From Metopolophium dirhodum (Eukaryota > Arthropoda > Insecta > Hemiptera > Aphididae), in assembly GCF_019925205.1 (NCBI RefSeq), contig NC_083560.1, forward strand, positions 64,989,266 through 65,053,265: a DNA stretch of 64,000 nucleotides, in the 5' to 3' direction. How positions within the stretch are numbered: the first letter of the stretch is position 1; every line of letters starts with the position of its first letter. Shown here one piece after another: positions 49,479 through 60,185 of this stretch. The notes beneath the pieces are model-generated. The model was not told where the DNA came from and searched no databases. It worked only from the letters and a program-made list of their open reading frames with translations. A program made the translations under genes and the position numbers.

Positions 49479-50758
49479 GTAAGTTTAATTATTAGCTCTT
49501 TCATTAGTGCATACGATTCTATATAATATTATAGTGAAAATGTACCGATATTTTAATGTTAGTTGTAAATATTATAATAATTTGGCGAAATAGTGATAAA
49601 ATACATAGACACATGTATAGTATACACCGATAATAGTAACGCACTTTGTCATATTATCCAAATATAACAACAACATTAACGTATAGGTAGTCTTACTTAA
49701 AAATATAACTGTAAACTAGTAGATACGCTAAGCTCGACTAACCCAAAGTCAGTATGCGAATAAAAAAATTCGCATTTCATATACGTGCATAACTGTTTTT
49801 TATAATATTTAAAAGTATAAATCCATTTAACTATGATAAAATATTAATTAATAATCCATATAATGATGAGAATATCAAGGTAATTAATGTACATTTAACA
49901 TGAAATATTGTTTGAAATGTAATGTAATTTCGATTGTTCAAAGAATAAACTTAAAACCAAGTTTTAATTTTAAATGGGACTTTATACATCAAACGCAACA
50001 AGAATATAAATAATATTATATGATATACGACGTTATGTCTGTGTCTTGTGACGATATATAATTAAAACTAATGTAACAACATTATTCGACAGAAACTAAA
50101 CCTTTGTTTAAAAATAAAAATGTTATACTTTTCCCGAATATCTTTTATCGTTCAACCCGGTAGTAATGTATTGCTATGGGGTAACATTATAAATAGTATT
50201 TGGGAAATTCAAATACACTTTAAATCTTTCTATGTGCTTTCTTTTTCACTCTGCACACTTCATTACGTTAAATGACGTGCCATACAACAGAAAATAAAAG
50301 AGCTTTAAAATCTCATATGACTAGATGCTAAACTTGATAAATTTTAAATATAAATCTATTTCGATAACACAACTTTAATCTCGTGGTTTGCACGTCAAAC
50401 GATCGCAATTCGCGTTATACGCGTTTCGCAGTCGGATAATACACGAATAAAACAATACCAAATGACAAACGTTTTTCAATATTTTCCACTTCGAACATCA
50501 TTTATGAATCATACATATGTATTAATAAGTAACCATTAATTGTATATTATATTATATACCTATAGTAGTAATTATGACATTTTTACATTTTATTCGTTTT
50601 TATGGTGATAAACTGATAACCAAAGAGTTACGCAAAATCGGTTAGAAAATAAAAATATTTGTACCCAACCCAAAAACACATAAAAAAAATGTGAAAAATC
50701 ACCTATCCCACGGTGATATAATAACAATTAAGTACATTGATTTTGATTTTCGTTTTAG
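49479..50758 (+). other. Intron of the coiled-coil gene (1,280 bp)
   Basis: It begins GTAAGTTTAATT and ends TTTTGATTTTCGTTTTAG. Both junctions are phase 0. Its A+T-rich composition contrasts sharply with the G+C-rich exon that follows. No other feature is evident inside. Confidence 0.75.
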
Positions 50759-51682
50759 ACCCGTGTCGACGAAATGAAATGTAATATAAGTAGCCTTAAG
50801 AAAACGCTCAAGACGAAGGAAGAAGAATGCGAAAACGTTAAGAAATTGCTGGCGGCGAGCGAGGCCGAGTGCAAACGCTTGTGCGCGGCGTGCAATGCTG
50901 CCAAGTGTGCGCTGGAACGGTCGAAGGCCGATGTGACGGACGTCAAGTGTCGGTTGAAGAAGACTGAAGAGTGTCTGAAGCGAGAGCGGGCCATACTGGC
51001 GGAAAAGCTGGAAGACAAGGAACGAGATTTGCGAGTCGCCAAGGCTGAGCTGGATACGGCCATCCGGACGGTTTCCGAGCTGAGGGCAAACACGAACAAG
51101 CTGGAGGCAGCGATAGCCGAATTGCGGGAGACGATGGCCCGCGAAAAGTGCGAAGCGGAAGCGGCCGCGCGTGACCTCAGGCAGAAGAACTGCGTGGAGT
51201 CGGAAAAGTTGTGCAAGGCCAAAGACGAGCTGACCGAAGCGCGCCGCAACAACGGGTTGGTGACTGCTAAAATCGAGTCGCTCAAGGGTCAGGTGCGGAC
51301 CAACGAGTGCCTGGTGGACGATCTTCGCCAGAAATCCGAGTCGCTCAACCGGGCAAAGGACGAAAAGTGCGAACGCCTGGAGCGGGAACGGTGCACGCTT
51401 GCCGACGACGTGCGGTGCAAGAAGAAGAAGATCGCCGACTTGGAGCGACAGCTGTGCCGCATGCGCGAGGCATGTGGTGGTGGCTGTGGCAGTGGTGCGA
51501 CCGGCGGTTGTGGTGGAGTTTGCCCGAGCACTGCCGACTGCTATCCGTCCGAAGACGCAGTCAACCGGCAGGACATGATCTGCTGCGTCCCCAACGAACC
51601 GTCCTTCATTGACGTGCTTAAGAGACTGTACAGTGACCTAAACAACATCAAGGTCAAACCCTGCAACCCTATGTACCCCTGA
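50759..51682 (+). CDS. Cysteine-rich coiled-coil protein, last exon
   Basis: The exon opens TRVDEMKCNISSLKK in the same phase as the previous exon and ends ...KVKPCNPMYP with TGA at 51680-51682, giving 444 residues in total. Residues about 143-375 are a continuous charged coiled coil with cysteines spread through it (CKRLCAACNAAKC, TNECLVDD, EKCERLERERC). A short Gly/Cys segment follows (ACGGGCGSGATGGCGGVCP, about 375-393), then a compact C-terminal tail (PSFIDVLKRLYSDLN). There is no signal peptide or membrane segment, so a cytoplasmic structural protein is likely. The many cysteines could give disulphide cross-links, as in sperm-tail proteins. G+C is far above the flanks, consistent with selection on codons. 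I know no named homologue. Confidence 0.85.
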   Translation, partial: TRVDEMKCNISSLKKTLKTKEEECENVKKLLAASEAECKRLCAACNAAKCALERSKADVTDVKCRLKKTEECLKRERAILAEKLEDKERDLRVAKAELDTAIRTVSELRANTNKLEAAIAELRETMAREKCEAEAAARDLRQKNCVESEKLCKAKDELTEARRNNGLVTAKIESLKGQVRTNECLVDDLRQKSESLNRAKDEKCERLERERCTLADDVRCKKKKIADLERQLCRMREACGGGCGSGATGGCGGVCPSTADCYPSEDAVNRQDMICCVPNEPSFIDVLKRLYSDLNNIKVKPCNPMYP

Positions 51683-51746
51683 CCGACGACGACGACGACT
51701 GACTGCAAATCCAATGTGTTATGTTTATACGCTCATGCAACCACAA

Positions 51747-51752
51747 AATAAA
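51747..51752 (+). terminator. Poly(A) signal AATAAA of the coiled-coil gene
   Basis: AATAAA lies 65 bases after the TGA at 51682, in CACAAAATAAACTGAAAC, and A+T-rich sequence resumes right after. Position and sequence fit a short 3'-untranslated region and cleavage near 51770. Confidence 0.75.
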
Positions 51753-53485
51753 CTGAAACAAATTTCAAATCTATCGCAGTGTGTTATTATTTGCTTGTTA
51801 TTTATTTATTTTTCGTGGACTGGATCCTTTTTAGGTGTGTATAATTTGTAATTACATTTGATTAAATACGAAATTAACAATGGGAAAAAACAAAAAAAGA
51901 ATTTATGTTTCAAAATTTTAAATTTATATTCACATTAGCGTTTGACATTAATCGTCTCAGTGGCTCGTTAGCTAATTAATTAGGTTGTAACATGAGGGAC
52001 GTAAAAAGGAGCAGTTTGTTTGAGTTGAACGTCGAGGATCCTTAAGCAGACTAGCGAGACTACACTAATATTGCTACTCAGCAACCCTTCGATGAATTTA
52101 ATACCCGCAGGTAACCCGCATGTTTCCAAGCGGTTTAAACCTTTAAAAAAAAATGTTTATTAAGTTATATTCTTAGGTTGTTCAGCTGTTTTGCAAGTAA
52201 ATTTATATGGAAGTACCATAAATGTACAGTGTTTTTCAAAAAGTGAGAAGTGTCCCTGATAGGGTATAAGATTAACAGAGACAAATGGTATTACTCGTAA
52301 TATCCTCAGAGACCACAAAAACAAGACTTGATACTTTAGACAGTATTAATATATTATAAAAAATGTAAATACCATGTAACCCTGCCAGATATCCTGTTTT
52401 TCCTTTCTTTATTATCATGTTCAGTAACATAGTCCGTTCAGTATCTTATCACAAATATGGTTAGGTTATGCCTCTGCATATGAGTTTGTACTTTATTGTT
52501 ATTATAAAAAAATGTGTTAATCTGTGTATACTATATTGTATACGATCATGTTTGTATCATAATTTGAAATATAGCAGACTGTTTGGTTCCTGTTGGGTCT
52601 TCGTTCGGTTTTCGGAAGCCTTTAAAATAACTAGTTTTATTGTAATTTTAGAAACTAACTCTTGGTTGAAATATACATGTTATTGCATATAGACTCGGAC
52701 TTTTACAATCAGAAACAAAATGGGTGCATAGCAATTATTAAATATAAAATTACAAATATAAATTTTTCTCATCATCAAAAATACGCTGACAAAAGCTAAC
52801 AATTTCAAAATCCCACGCATACAATATCCTTGATTATTATTGGCTCCCTTTACGCTGCCATTTTTGTTTTTATCATAGAATATTTGGTTGCGAAGGGATA
52901 TATACGCGTATATATACAATAACCTTAAACCTTGTGTATTTCAACAATGAGCTAACTCAAATATTATAATATTATTTCAAGCCCACCCCCCCCCCCCCCC
53001 CATCTATCATATGTATTAAAACGTTCAATTTCTTTTAATATATATTTTGTCTTATCTTGTCTGTATTTTCTATTTTACAAAATTATCTCTAAGTCACATA
53101 GTCCTCTTCAAGGACTTGCTGGACAAACGACCAAATGAATTATGCGGTGCTCCACCAACATGGCTTTCATGTTTTACGATATTATTCTCTTAATGTAAAC
53201 AAAAAAATCTTTATAATCCATGATAAATCTATTCAATAAATCTGGATCATTTTCGGATGTCACAGATAACAAAACACATCTACCGGACCCCCCCCCCCCC
53301 CTTGGCTTATGTAATGGTTTTATTTTTATTATTAAAAGTTTCCTTGAAATATTTATTGAAACTTATTGATTAGATTGATTATTACATATGAGATTAATAT
53401 AACTATACCCTAATTTAATTTGCTTAATAATAATAATTAATTGACATACTATACTTGACATATTAATTTTCAATATGATTATAAA
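51753..53485. other. Non-coding DNA with two poly-C tracts
   Basis: Runs of 16 C (52986-53001) and 14 C (53288-53301) occur, like the G/C runs inside the hAT MITEs of this window. The first follows TTTCAAGCCCA, which also precedes the C-rich right end of the element at 47924. These are probably truncated members of that family. No gene is supported. Confidence 0.4.
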
Positions 53486-54842
53486 GCTATAAAATTTGAA
53501 CATTTTATACATTTTTAACTACAAATAATTATTACATTTTAAATTTGATAAATTTTGCCAAAATTCCAACTGTAAATGCCTATAAAAAAAACTATGCTTA
53601 TGTATTTTTAAAATTTTTCAACTGCTATTGTAGCAATATACCAGGAGCCTTGCATTAATTTTTCACGCTTTTTACCCAACAAATAAAATTTTATTAGTAT
53701 TTATAGAAAAAAAACCAAAAAAAATGAAAACTGACAATGTCCGTAAACATCTCAAAAAGAGCCAAAATATTTTCAAAATTTTATGGTTCATAGAAAATGA
53801 AAAATAAGCATTCAGTAAAATGTTCATGTGTCTACAGTTATTCGTTTTTGAATAACTACAAAATAGCAAAATTACTACAAGAGAAATCGAGTGAATATCC
53901 AATATTGTAAAAATATGAACTTCAAACGCTCATAAAAATATTATTTGATTTGCTTGAGGACATCACTGTAATGGATGGTGTCAAATTTGAGTTCCTGATA
54001 TAATATCATTGTATAAGAAAAACGATTCGAAAACGGTCAGTCAACCTATAATATTACCAAATATATTTGATGATATTATTGTGAATAAAGTTTTATATAT
54101 AACCTATTTACGTGGAGCTTTGTTTTAAATTTTCAATCCTTAGCTATAAAAGTTAAACATTTTATAAATTTTTAACTACAAAATAATTATTAAATTTTAA
54201 ATTTGATACATTTTGTGAAAATTTGAACTTTAAATGCTTATAAAAAAAAAATGTTCATATGTATTTTTAATATTTTTCAACTGCTATTATAGCAATATAT
54301 CAGGAGCTTTTCATTACATTTTCACGCTTTTTTACACAACAAATACAATTTTATTGATATTTATAGAAAAAAAAAAACAAATTGAAAACTGACAATGTCC
54401 GTTAAACAGCTCAAAAAAAGTCAAATTATTTTCAAAATTTTGTCGTGTATAGAAAATGCTAATATAAATATTCAGTAAAATTTTCAAATATCTACAGTTC
54501 TTATGTTTTTTAATTACAACAAAATAAGAAAATCGTTACATGAAAAATCGAGTGAATATCAAATGTTGTAAAAATATGAATTTAAAACGCTCATAAAAAT
54601 TTAATTGAACTTTCTTGTAGACATTTTTTTTTTTGATAAGCTCATGGACATTTTAAATCTTAGGTTTAAAAAGTAAAATTTTTATGAATTCTCAAAATAA
54701 TTTGCTAATTTTCGTGATTTTCCCGTATTTTGTTAAGATTTGAACTTTAAATGGTTATAAATAAAAACTGTAACTAGGGATTTTTAATATTTTTTAAATA
54801 TCATTATAACATAATAGTAGGAACCTTGGGCATAGCCCATTC

Positions 54843-55698
54843 GGCTCCCGATTTTTCTAAACGGCTCCCGTTTTCAAAAAGGTAAATTCCCAAACGACTC
54901 CTGTCAAAAATGGTTTTACGAACAGGTCAATACCCAAACAGCTCCTTCGAAAAAAGTTTTACTAACAAGTAAAATCCGGGTAGTAATCCTGTTTTTTACA
55001 ACACAAATTCCTTCCCACTTCATACAGACTTAGGACTGTCTCTAAAGAGGTGTGGTTAAGAATGTGTTGTTGTTTTTTAAGGTTAAATTATAAAAATTAT
55101 ATTCTGTGAATTAAATGTAAAAAAGTTTTGAAAAATAGACAAAAATGTATAAATAAAAATATAAAAAAAATGTATGTATAAAAATATAAAAAAGTTATAG
55201 AATAGGTAAATTTTTGATGCACAATTTTTTTATATAATCTATGGTAGTTATTTTATTTGATGAAAATTCTCGGATAATGTTTTCAATGAGCTCCTGTTTT
55301 TTTGTTGGTTTTGGTGTATTTACACCACTTCGAGCTTTAATTTGTGTTTCGGATTGTATTTCGGTTAGTATGTCAATAACCTTAAAAATATTAGGATGAG
55401 CAGAATTGAATTCATTGTTGAATCTGCTGTGGAACGATTCACAGCCATTTGTGGTCAAAGAAAGGGAGGATGAACATTCAGCCCACATTTCAAGAGGAAA
55501 ACGACTATCTGACATCATATAATTTTCAAAAATATAGTCGAACACTTTGTCCACTTTATCGTCTATCGGTTTGATAGCCGTGCACTTTTTTCGACGGGAG
55601 CCTTTTGGTAATTTACCTGTTTGTAAAACCTTTTTTGACGGGAGCCGTTTGGGAATAATAAACAATAGACGGGAGCTGTTTAGGTATTGACGGGAGCC
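54843..55698 (-). mobile_element. MULE deletion derivative (GGCTCCCG ends)
   Basis: The left terminus (54843 to about 54965) starts GGCTCCCGATTTTTCTAAAC; the right terminus (about 55585 to 55698) is its inverted copy, ending GACGGGAGCC. Within each TIR the octamer GGCTCCCG, or near copies, recurs several times with spacers such as CCCAAACGGC. The interior keeps only the C-terminal part of a transposase. The repeat unit it entered resumes at TTGTATTAAA; a target duplication cannot be fixed because an extra GGGCATAGCCCATTC lies on the left. Confidence 0.75.
55195..55580 (-). pseudogene. MULE transposase C-terminal fragment
   Basis: Read on the minus strand the frame contains FDYIFENYMMSDSRFPLEMW, LTTNGCESFHSRFNNEF and SAHPNIFKVIDILTEIQ, the tail of MULE-type transposases with its NxCESxHxxFN signature. 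The frame is open up to 55665, but the first 25-30 residues it would add are translated TIR sequence, so I place the real coding part at 55580 and below. The FLYWCH finger and the DDE core are missing. It cannot be active. It aligns with the tail of the MULE at 9290-10700. Confidence 0.78.
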
Positions 55699-56130
55699 TT
55701 GTATTAAATTTTCAAGCTTTTTTACTCATCAAATAAAGTTTTATAGACATCCATAGAAAAAAATACTAATAAAATTGGAAACTGAAAATGTTCCTAAACA
55801 GTTCAAAACTAATCAAAATATTTTTAAAATTTTATCGTGTATACAAAATGCAGATAAAAACAACCGGTGAAAATTTCATGTTGCACCAAAAACCAAAATC
55901 GATTTTGTTGAAAACTGATATTGTGTAAAATTTCCCGTTTTTTCCTTAATTTTTATGTTGTTTTTCCCGCGCTTTTAAAAACTATTGAGAATTTTAAAAG
56001 TTTCCTCCCAAATGTACCAATTTGATTCACTTTCCCATCGAACAAGATACTCTTGAAGAAAATCGAAGCATTTTACTGCCCCAAACCATGATGCCAGACA
56101 CAAAAATAAAGAAAAGATTTTTAAAAAAAA

Positions 56131-56174
56131 ATTATAAAATCAATACATTCATCGCTTCGTTCGAAATCTAAAAT
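56131..56174 (+). repeat. Terminus of the dispersed repeat family
   Basis: ATTATAAAATCAATACATTC followed by ATCGCTTCGTTCGAAATC matches 59441-59480 and the reverse complement of 36742-36784. It marks the right limit of the triplicated block. Confidence 0.55.
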
Positions 56175-57049
56175 GTAAATAATATAATTGTGTTTTTTGT
56201 TTTTTTTTTATTTGCCTTGAACCCGGCAAATTGTGTTTATTAAGAAATAAAATGTGTGTAGGAAAATAACAGAAAAACAGTAGTTAAATACATTTTTTGG
56301 ACTGTATTTAGTTGTTTAACAATGATAATAAATTAACAGGAACAATTTTACAATCAATCATAGGTAGGTAAATTCAATAATTATTTTCTTGAAAATAAAA
56401 TTCAATAAAATCATTAATTGATTCTGATTAAACCAAATCGCCTAATAATGTATAATGTATAAGTGTATAATATACATAATATATAGATTACTTTATTAGT
56501 ATATAATATAAATCCAAATATAGCCAATAGCAATATATAATATAGACATGGTTTCAACAAAACTGAACAACGTATTGACAGTCGTGAGTCGTAACCAAAA
56601 TACCAAATACTAATTGTTAGTAAGTAATAGTACCTATAATTAATAGTCAATATCTATACAGTAATATTTGCTAACTAACTTCCCGAGCGTATAAATTATT
56701 TATTAACGAATATCGTAATTCATGACTATATTTACCAGTTTTCCGGAAATCACAAAATCTTAGTTTATATTTTATTTTATTTCTCTATTGCCCCCTATGT
56801 CCTATTTTAAACATTTTAGTTAACTTATATTTTTTGACTTGGCAAGTGGTAAATAAATTGGTAGGTACCTAATTCATTTCCCATTGTCTTAGTTCTTGTA
56901 GTTTCTTAGAAAAATGTACATGAATAAACTTAGTTTGGTATATAAACAAATGTTGTGTATTTATGTTAGGAATTAAATAACATAAATCATTTTTAATTTT
57001 TAATGTTTTTCGGCTTAACAATTTATTTTTTTTTTGGGGGGGGGCTCAA
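56175..57049. other. Non-coding DNA
   Basis: A+T-rich with no supported gene. A G-run (57036-57044) precedes the next fragment. Confidence 0.45.
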
Positions 57050-57240
57050 TCTTTAAAAGTTGTGTTTTTCAAGATAACTGAACACCCGAAGGCCAATATT
57101 AATTTACCAATATTAACCCGAATAAGAACGGTTATGAAAACCCGAACGTTTGTTTAAATTTTTTATTTCGGTGTTTGAACACCCGAATACATCTAGCACC
57201 CTAAACTCGAAACCCGAATAAATGATTCGGGTGCTAAGCC
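57050..57240. mobile_element. Partial hAT-like element with CACCCGAAT-rich right end
   Basis: The right end ATGATTCGGGTGCTAAGCCC is nearly identical to the right end of the element at 26701-27115. Inner ACACCCGAA motifs (57084, 57179) support the kinship. No left terminus could be found, so it is probably truncated, perhaps at the T/G run near 57030-57044. Confidence 0.55.
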
Positions 57241-57782
57241 CTGAATTTTAAACATTTTATAATATTACTTATTAGTTATTACAACAACTATACATGTATG
57301 GTACATCATTATATTTTATTTTATTGCTAGTTTACTTTTGTTGTTAACAAAATATCACCCATAGATGATAATACAGTTATATTATAGTAAGAACTTTGAA
57401 GTATGAAATGTGTGACACTCTTACAGGTTGCGTAACTCGCTCTGTTCGGAACCTGAGTCGTTATGTTTATGACACATTATAAACCCAAACTTCTGTTGAT
57501 ATCTATAATAGATGCTATAGGTATATTATAAAAGACGTTTTGGACAACATAACAATACAAAACACTATGTATATTTTATGTACGTACATGTTTTTCTCAC
57601 GTAGCAGTTACATCTCTCTGCATTATACATTTATACCGATAACTATACACTATATCCACGGTCGTTATACAATAATTATGATAAAAGTAATAATTATAAT
57701 ATTATAGTGGCTCAAATGCAACGAAAAAAAAAGACAAAAATGTGTAACCGCGAAACTGCAAGTGCACCGAGACGCGTGCCGG
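57241..57782. other. 3' flank of the Q/K-rich gene
   Basis: Read on the minus strand this is the region after the stop codon. I see no canonical AATAAA close by, so the 3' end of the transcript is undefined. No other gene. Confidence 0.4.
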
Positions 57783-58773
57783 CTACGAAGTCTGGTTGCA
57801 GTCGTCGTAATCGGCGGCGGATGTGGTGGCGGCGGCGGCGGCGACGGCGGCGAACGCTTCCGACTTTTGCTCTTGGCTTTTCGCCGAATTGATAATGACC
57901 TGATCGTCGACCATGTTCACCTCCCACACTTTGGGTGACTGGTCCGCGTCCTCGTCTTGCCTATTGTCGTCTAGGTCCTCCTCGGCCACGCCGACGCTGG
58001 TCGAGAAGTCGGTTCGCCTGATTTCTTGCGTAACAGGTGGGTCGTTATAACGATCGTCCGGTCCTATGGTGACGATGCCCACCGACTCCTTGCACTCCTT
58101 GTAACGGACCGGACGTAGCGAGACCTTCTGGTACGAATGCCGCCGCCGCTTCTGTGGTTGCTGCTTTTGCTGCTCCTTCTGCAGCTGCTGCTGCTTGTGC
58201 TGCTGCTGCTGCTCCTTGTGCTGCTGTTGTTTTTTCTGTAGCTGCTGCTGCTGCTTTTTCTGCTGCAGCTGCTGCTTCTGCTGCTGCTGCTCTTGCTTCT
58301 GCTGCTGATGCTGCTTCTGCTGCTGCTGTTTCTTCTGTTGCTGCTCCGATTTCCGTTGTGCGGCGGCGCCAGATGTGGTGCCAGACGCGGTGGTGCCAGA
58401 CACGGCGGCACCCATCGGCTGTTCACTGATCTGCCGGTGCACCGCGGATGCGATGTCCAAACACATTCGCTGCACTAGCGCGTCATCTACCGGAAGTCTG
58501 GACACTGTCTTGTCATCGCCAACGATTCTCTTGTCGTAGTTCCGCGTCACGTGGTTGCTTATAAAACCGTCCGTCGCCATGTGGTTATTGCCGTTGTTGT
58601 CAGTCGCCTCGTACATGTACACGTCCCTGAACGTCATTCTCGACTGAGTTCCCTGATCGGCCGCGATGGCTGGGTTGGTACTGATGACCCGTTTGATCGT
58701 CGATATTTCGACCGGTGTCTCGATCTTCTTGTTGTTTACATAAACTTTCAGGTAATTTATCGGACCCTTGCTC
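57783..58773 (-). CDS. Q/K-rich low-complexity protein, large 3' exon
   Basis: The frame runs open from an acceptor (TGTTATGCAG, exon starts at 58773, phase 2) to TGA at 57783-57785. It has no ATG near its start, so an upstream exon must supply it. The first part is ordinary sequence (KGPINYLKVYVNNKKIE, later FRDVYMYEATDNNGNN). A Q/K tract of about 65 residues follows, made of QQQQK, QQLQQKK and HKQQQ units encoded by mixed CAG/AAG codons. Next comes a basic patch (QKRRRHSYQK), then an acidic segment (EEDLDDNRQDEDADQ) and an Ala-rich end (FAAVAAAAATTSAADYDD). I do not recognise the protein. With the candidate signal exon it would be secreted, about 352 residues. Low-complexity Q-rich proteins occur among insect extracellular, salivary and cuticle-associated proteins and also among transcriptional regulators, so the function is open. 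Confidence 0.78.
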
Positions 58774-59440
58774 CTGCATAACACGTAATCTAGGAGTAAG
58801 TATATCCGTATACGATCTAGTCTCGTCGCAGACTTTTTTTAAGGGGCTTAGGTGATATTAATCTTATCCCGATCGTAAGCTCTTCTGGATCTACTCCAGT
58901 AACTACTACCTGACGGGAACATGTAATCTCTCCCGTGTCTACTTCAGTACTACGTGATGGGATCATTATACGGTAGATTAAGTAATTTTGTTGGATTTAC
59001 TTATTTATAAAACAATTTTCATCATTTTTCAATTTTGTTCAAGTAATTTTACTTTGGTTTTTTTATTGACATTAAATCGAAGAACGTTTGAATACGTATA
59101 TTTAAAATTGATAGTAATATTCCAATTCAATGAAATATTTGATAAAATAAAACGTAAAATATATTTATTTTTTTTTGAAAATTTAAATATTATCTTATAT
59201 TAATATTTTTTACATGATTTTTTGTTAATTATGTATTCAAAGTATGCATATTGTATAGGTGCTATAAACTGTAAAGTAAAAAACCAATTAATAAATAATT
59301 AATAAAAACATTTATAATGAAACATTATTTTTTAGTGCATTTTTAAACTTTGAAGTGTGATTTTGGTATTTTTAGTGCAATACTATAATCAATTATACTA
59401 GTTTTTTTACTACTATAAAATACACACCCTGCACATAATT

Positions 59441-59480
59441 GTAAAATCAATACATTAATTTCTCCGCTCAAAATCGAAAA
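59441..59480 (+). repeat. Terminus of the dispersed repeat family
   Basis: TGTAAAATCAATACATTAAT followed by TTCTCCGCTCAAAATCG is one of at least four copies in this window (14783, 36742, 56131, 59441). Confidence 0.55.
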
Positions 59481-59964
59481 TTATCATATTGTTTTATTAA
59501 GTGCAATCAAAATGCCATGCATGTATTTAATAGTAATATTAATTAAATAAAAATATATTAAAACGAATTGTACAGAAATGTTTATAGTTTAAGGATGTTG
59601 AAAGCGGGTGCTTTATTCGTGCATTTAGACCAATTAGGGAAAAAATAAAAATATAAAGTCCAATTTTTATTTTGAAAACCTGTTTGATCATTAATGGTCA
59701 GTCACTACACATTGCGCAGCACACGACACTCACGATGGATATAGAATATTGCCTAAATCCGACCCCTTAAAAATGGTTCGCATTCAACATTCTTAAAATA
59801 AAATATAAACCAAATTATGTGCTTTGTATACTACTATTACTACTTATAGTGCAGCCAAAATGATAGCCAAAATCGTTATACGACGACACACAAAGCAGAC
59901 AAGCAGTTTACTATTATCAAATAATATTTAATCTGTGACGTACCCATAGTTGTAATATTACGAC

Positions 59965-60015
59965 GATCGGCCCACCGGGAACTTTCCAGGCATCTCGGTG
60001 GGCCAATCCACCGCT
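59965..60015. repeat. Hairpin-bearing fragment with GGCCCACCG/CGGTGGGCC arms
   Basis: On the plus strand GGCCCACCGGGAACTTTCC is followed by AGGCATCTCGGTGGGCC. The two 8-9 base ends can pair around a short loop. The high G+C of this piece against its surroundings suggests a transposon terminus; the rest of the element was not identified. Confidence 0.4.
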
Positions 60016-60185
60016 GTTAAAATAAATATAAGATAAAATCAATATAAGTTTGAAATCTAAAGTATAGAGTACTAAAACTAAAAACATAATCATCCCACCA
60101 ATTAATGAACGAATTTGTGCACTTTTCGACCACAATACAATAGACGTATTAAAATATTGTATTATATAGGTTAGGCGCTACTTAC

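Larger units (their letters stand above)
53486..56130. repeat. Three tandemly arranged copies of a dispersed repeat; third interrupted
   Basis: Copy A starts near 53486 and copy B near 54146. Both read ...ACATTTT(A)ATAAATTTTTAACTAC, then AATGC(C/T)TATAAAAAAA, CTGCTATTRTAGCAATATA, CAGGAGCYTT and TGACAATGTCCGT, with about 660 bases between equivalent points. Copy C starts near 54660 and breaks off at AGGAACCTTG (54832). It resumes at TTGTATTAAATTTTCAAGC (55699) after a MULE insertion, then runs to about 56130. None has coding potential. Confidence 0.65.
58774..60185 (-). other. Putative intron of the Q/K-rich gene (1,412 bp)
   Basis: Read on the minus strand it would start GTAAGTAGCG and end GATTACGTGTTATGCAG; the phases of both sides agree (2). 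The polypyrimidine tract is weak. Inside lie a diverged tandem pair near 58881-58965, a dispersed-repeat terminus (59441-59480) and a hairpin-bearing transposon-like piece (about 59965-60015). Confidence 0.45.

Noticed and set aside
50755..51531. Serine/alanine-rich minus-strand frame opposite the coiled-coil exon
   Set aside because: Antisense of the G+C-rich plus-strand exon, which has splice sites, phase agreement and a poly(A) signal.
58064..58478. Serine-, alanine- or leucine-rich frames overlapping the Q/K-rich exon
   Set aside because: They are the other frames and the antisense of the CAG/CTG-rich stretch; only the long minus-strand frame has a natural, mixed composition outside the repeat.
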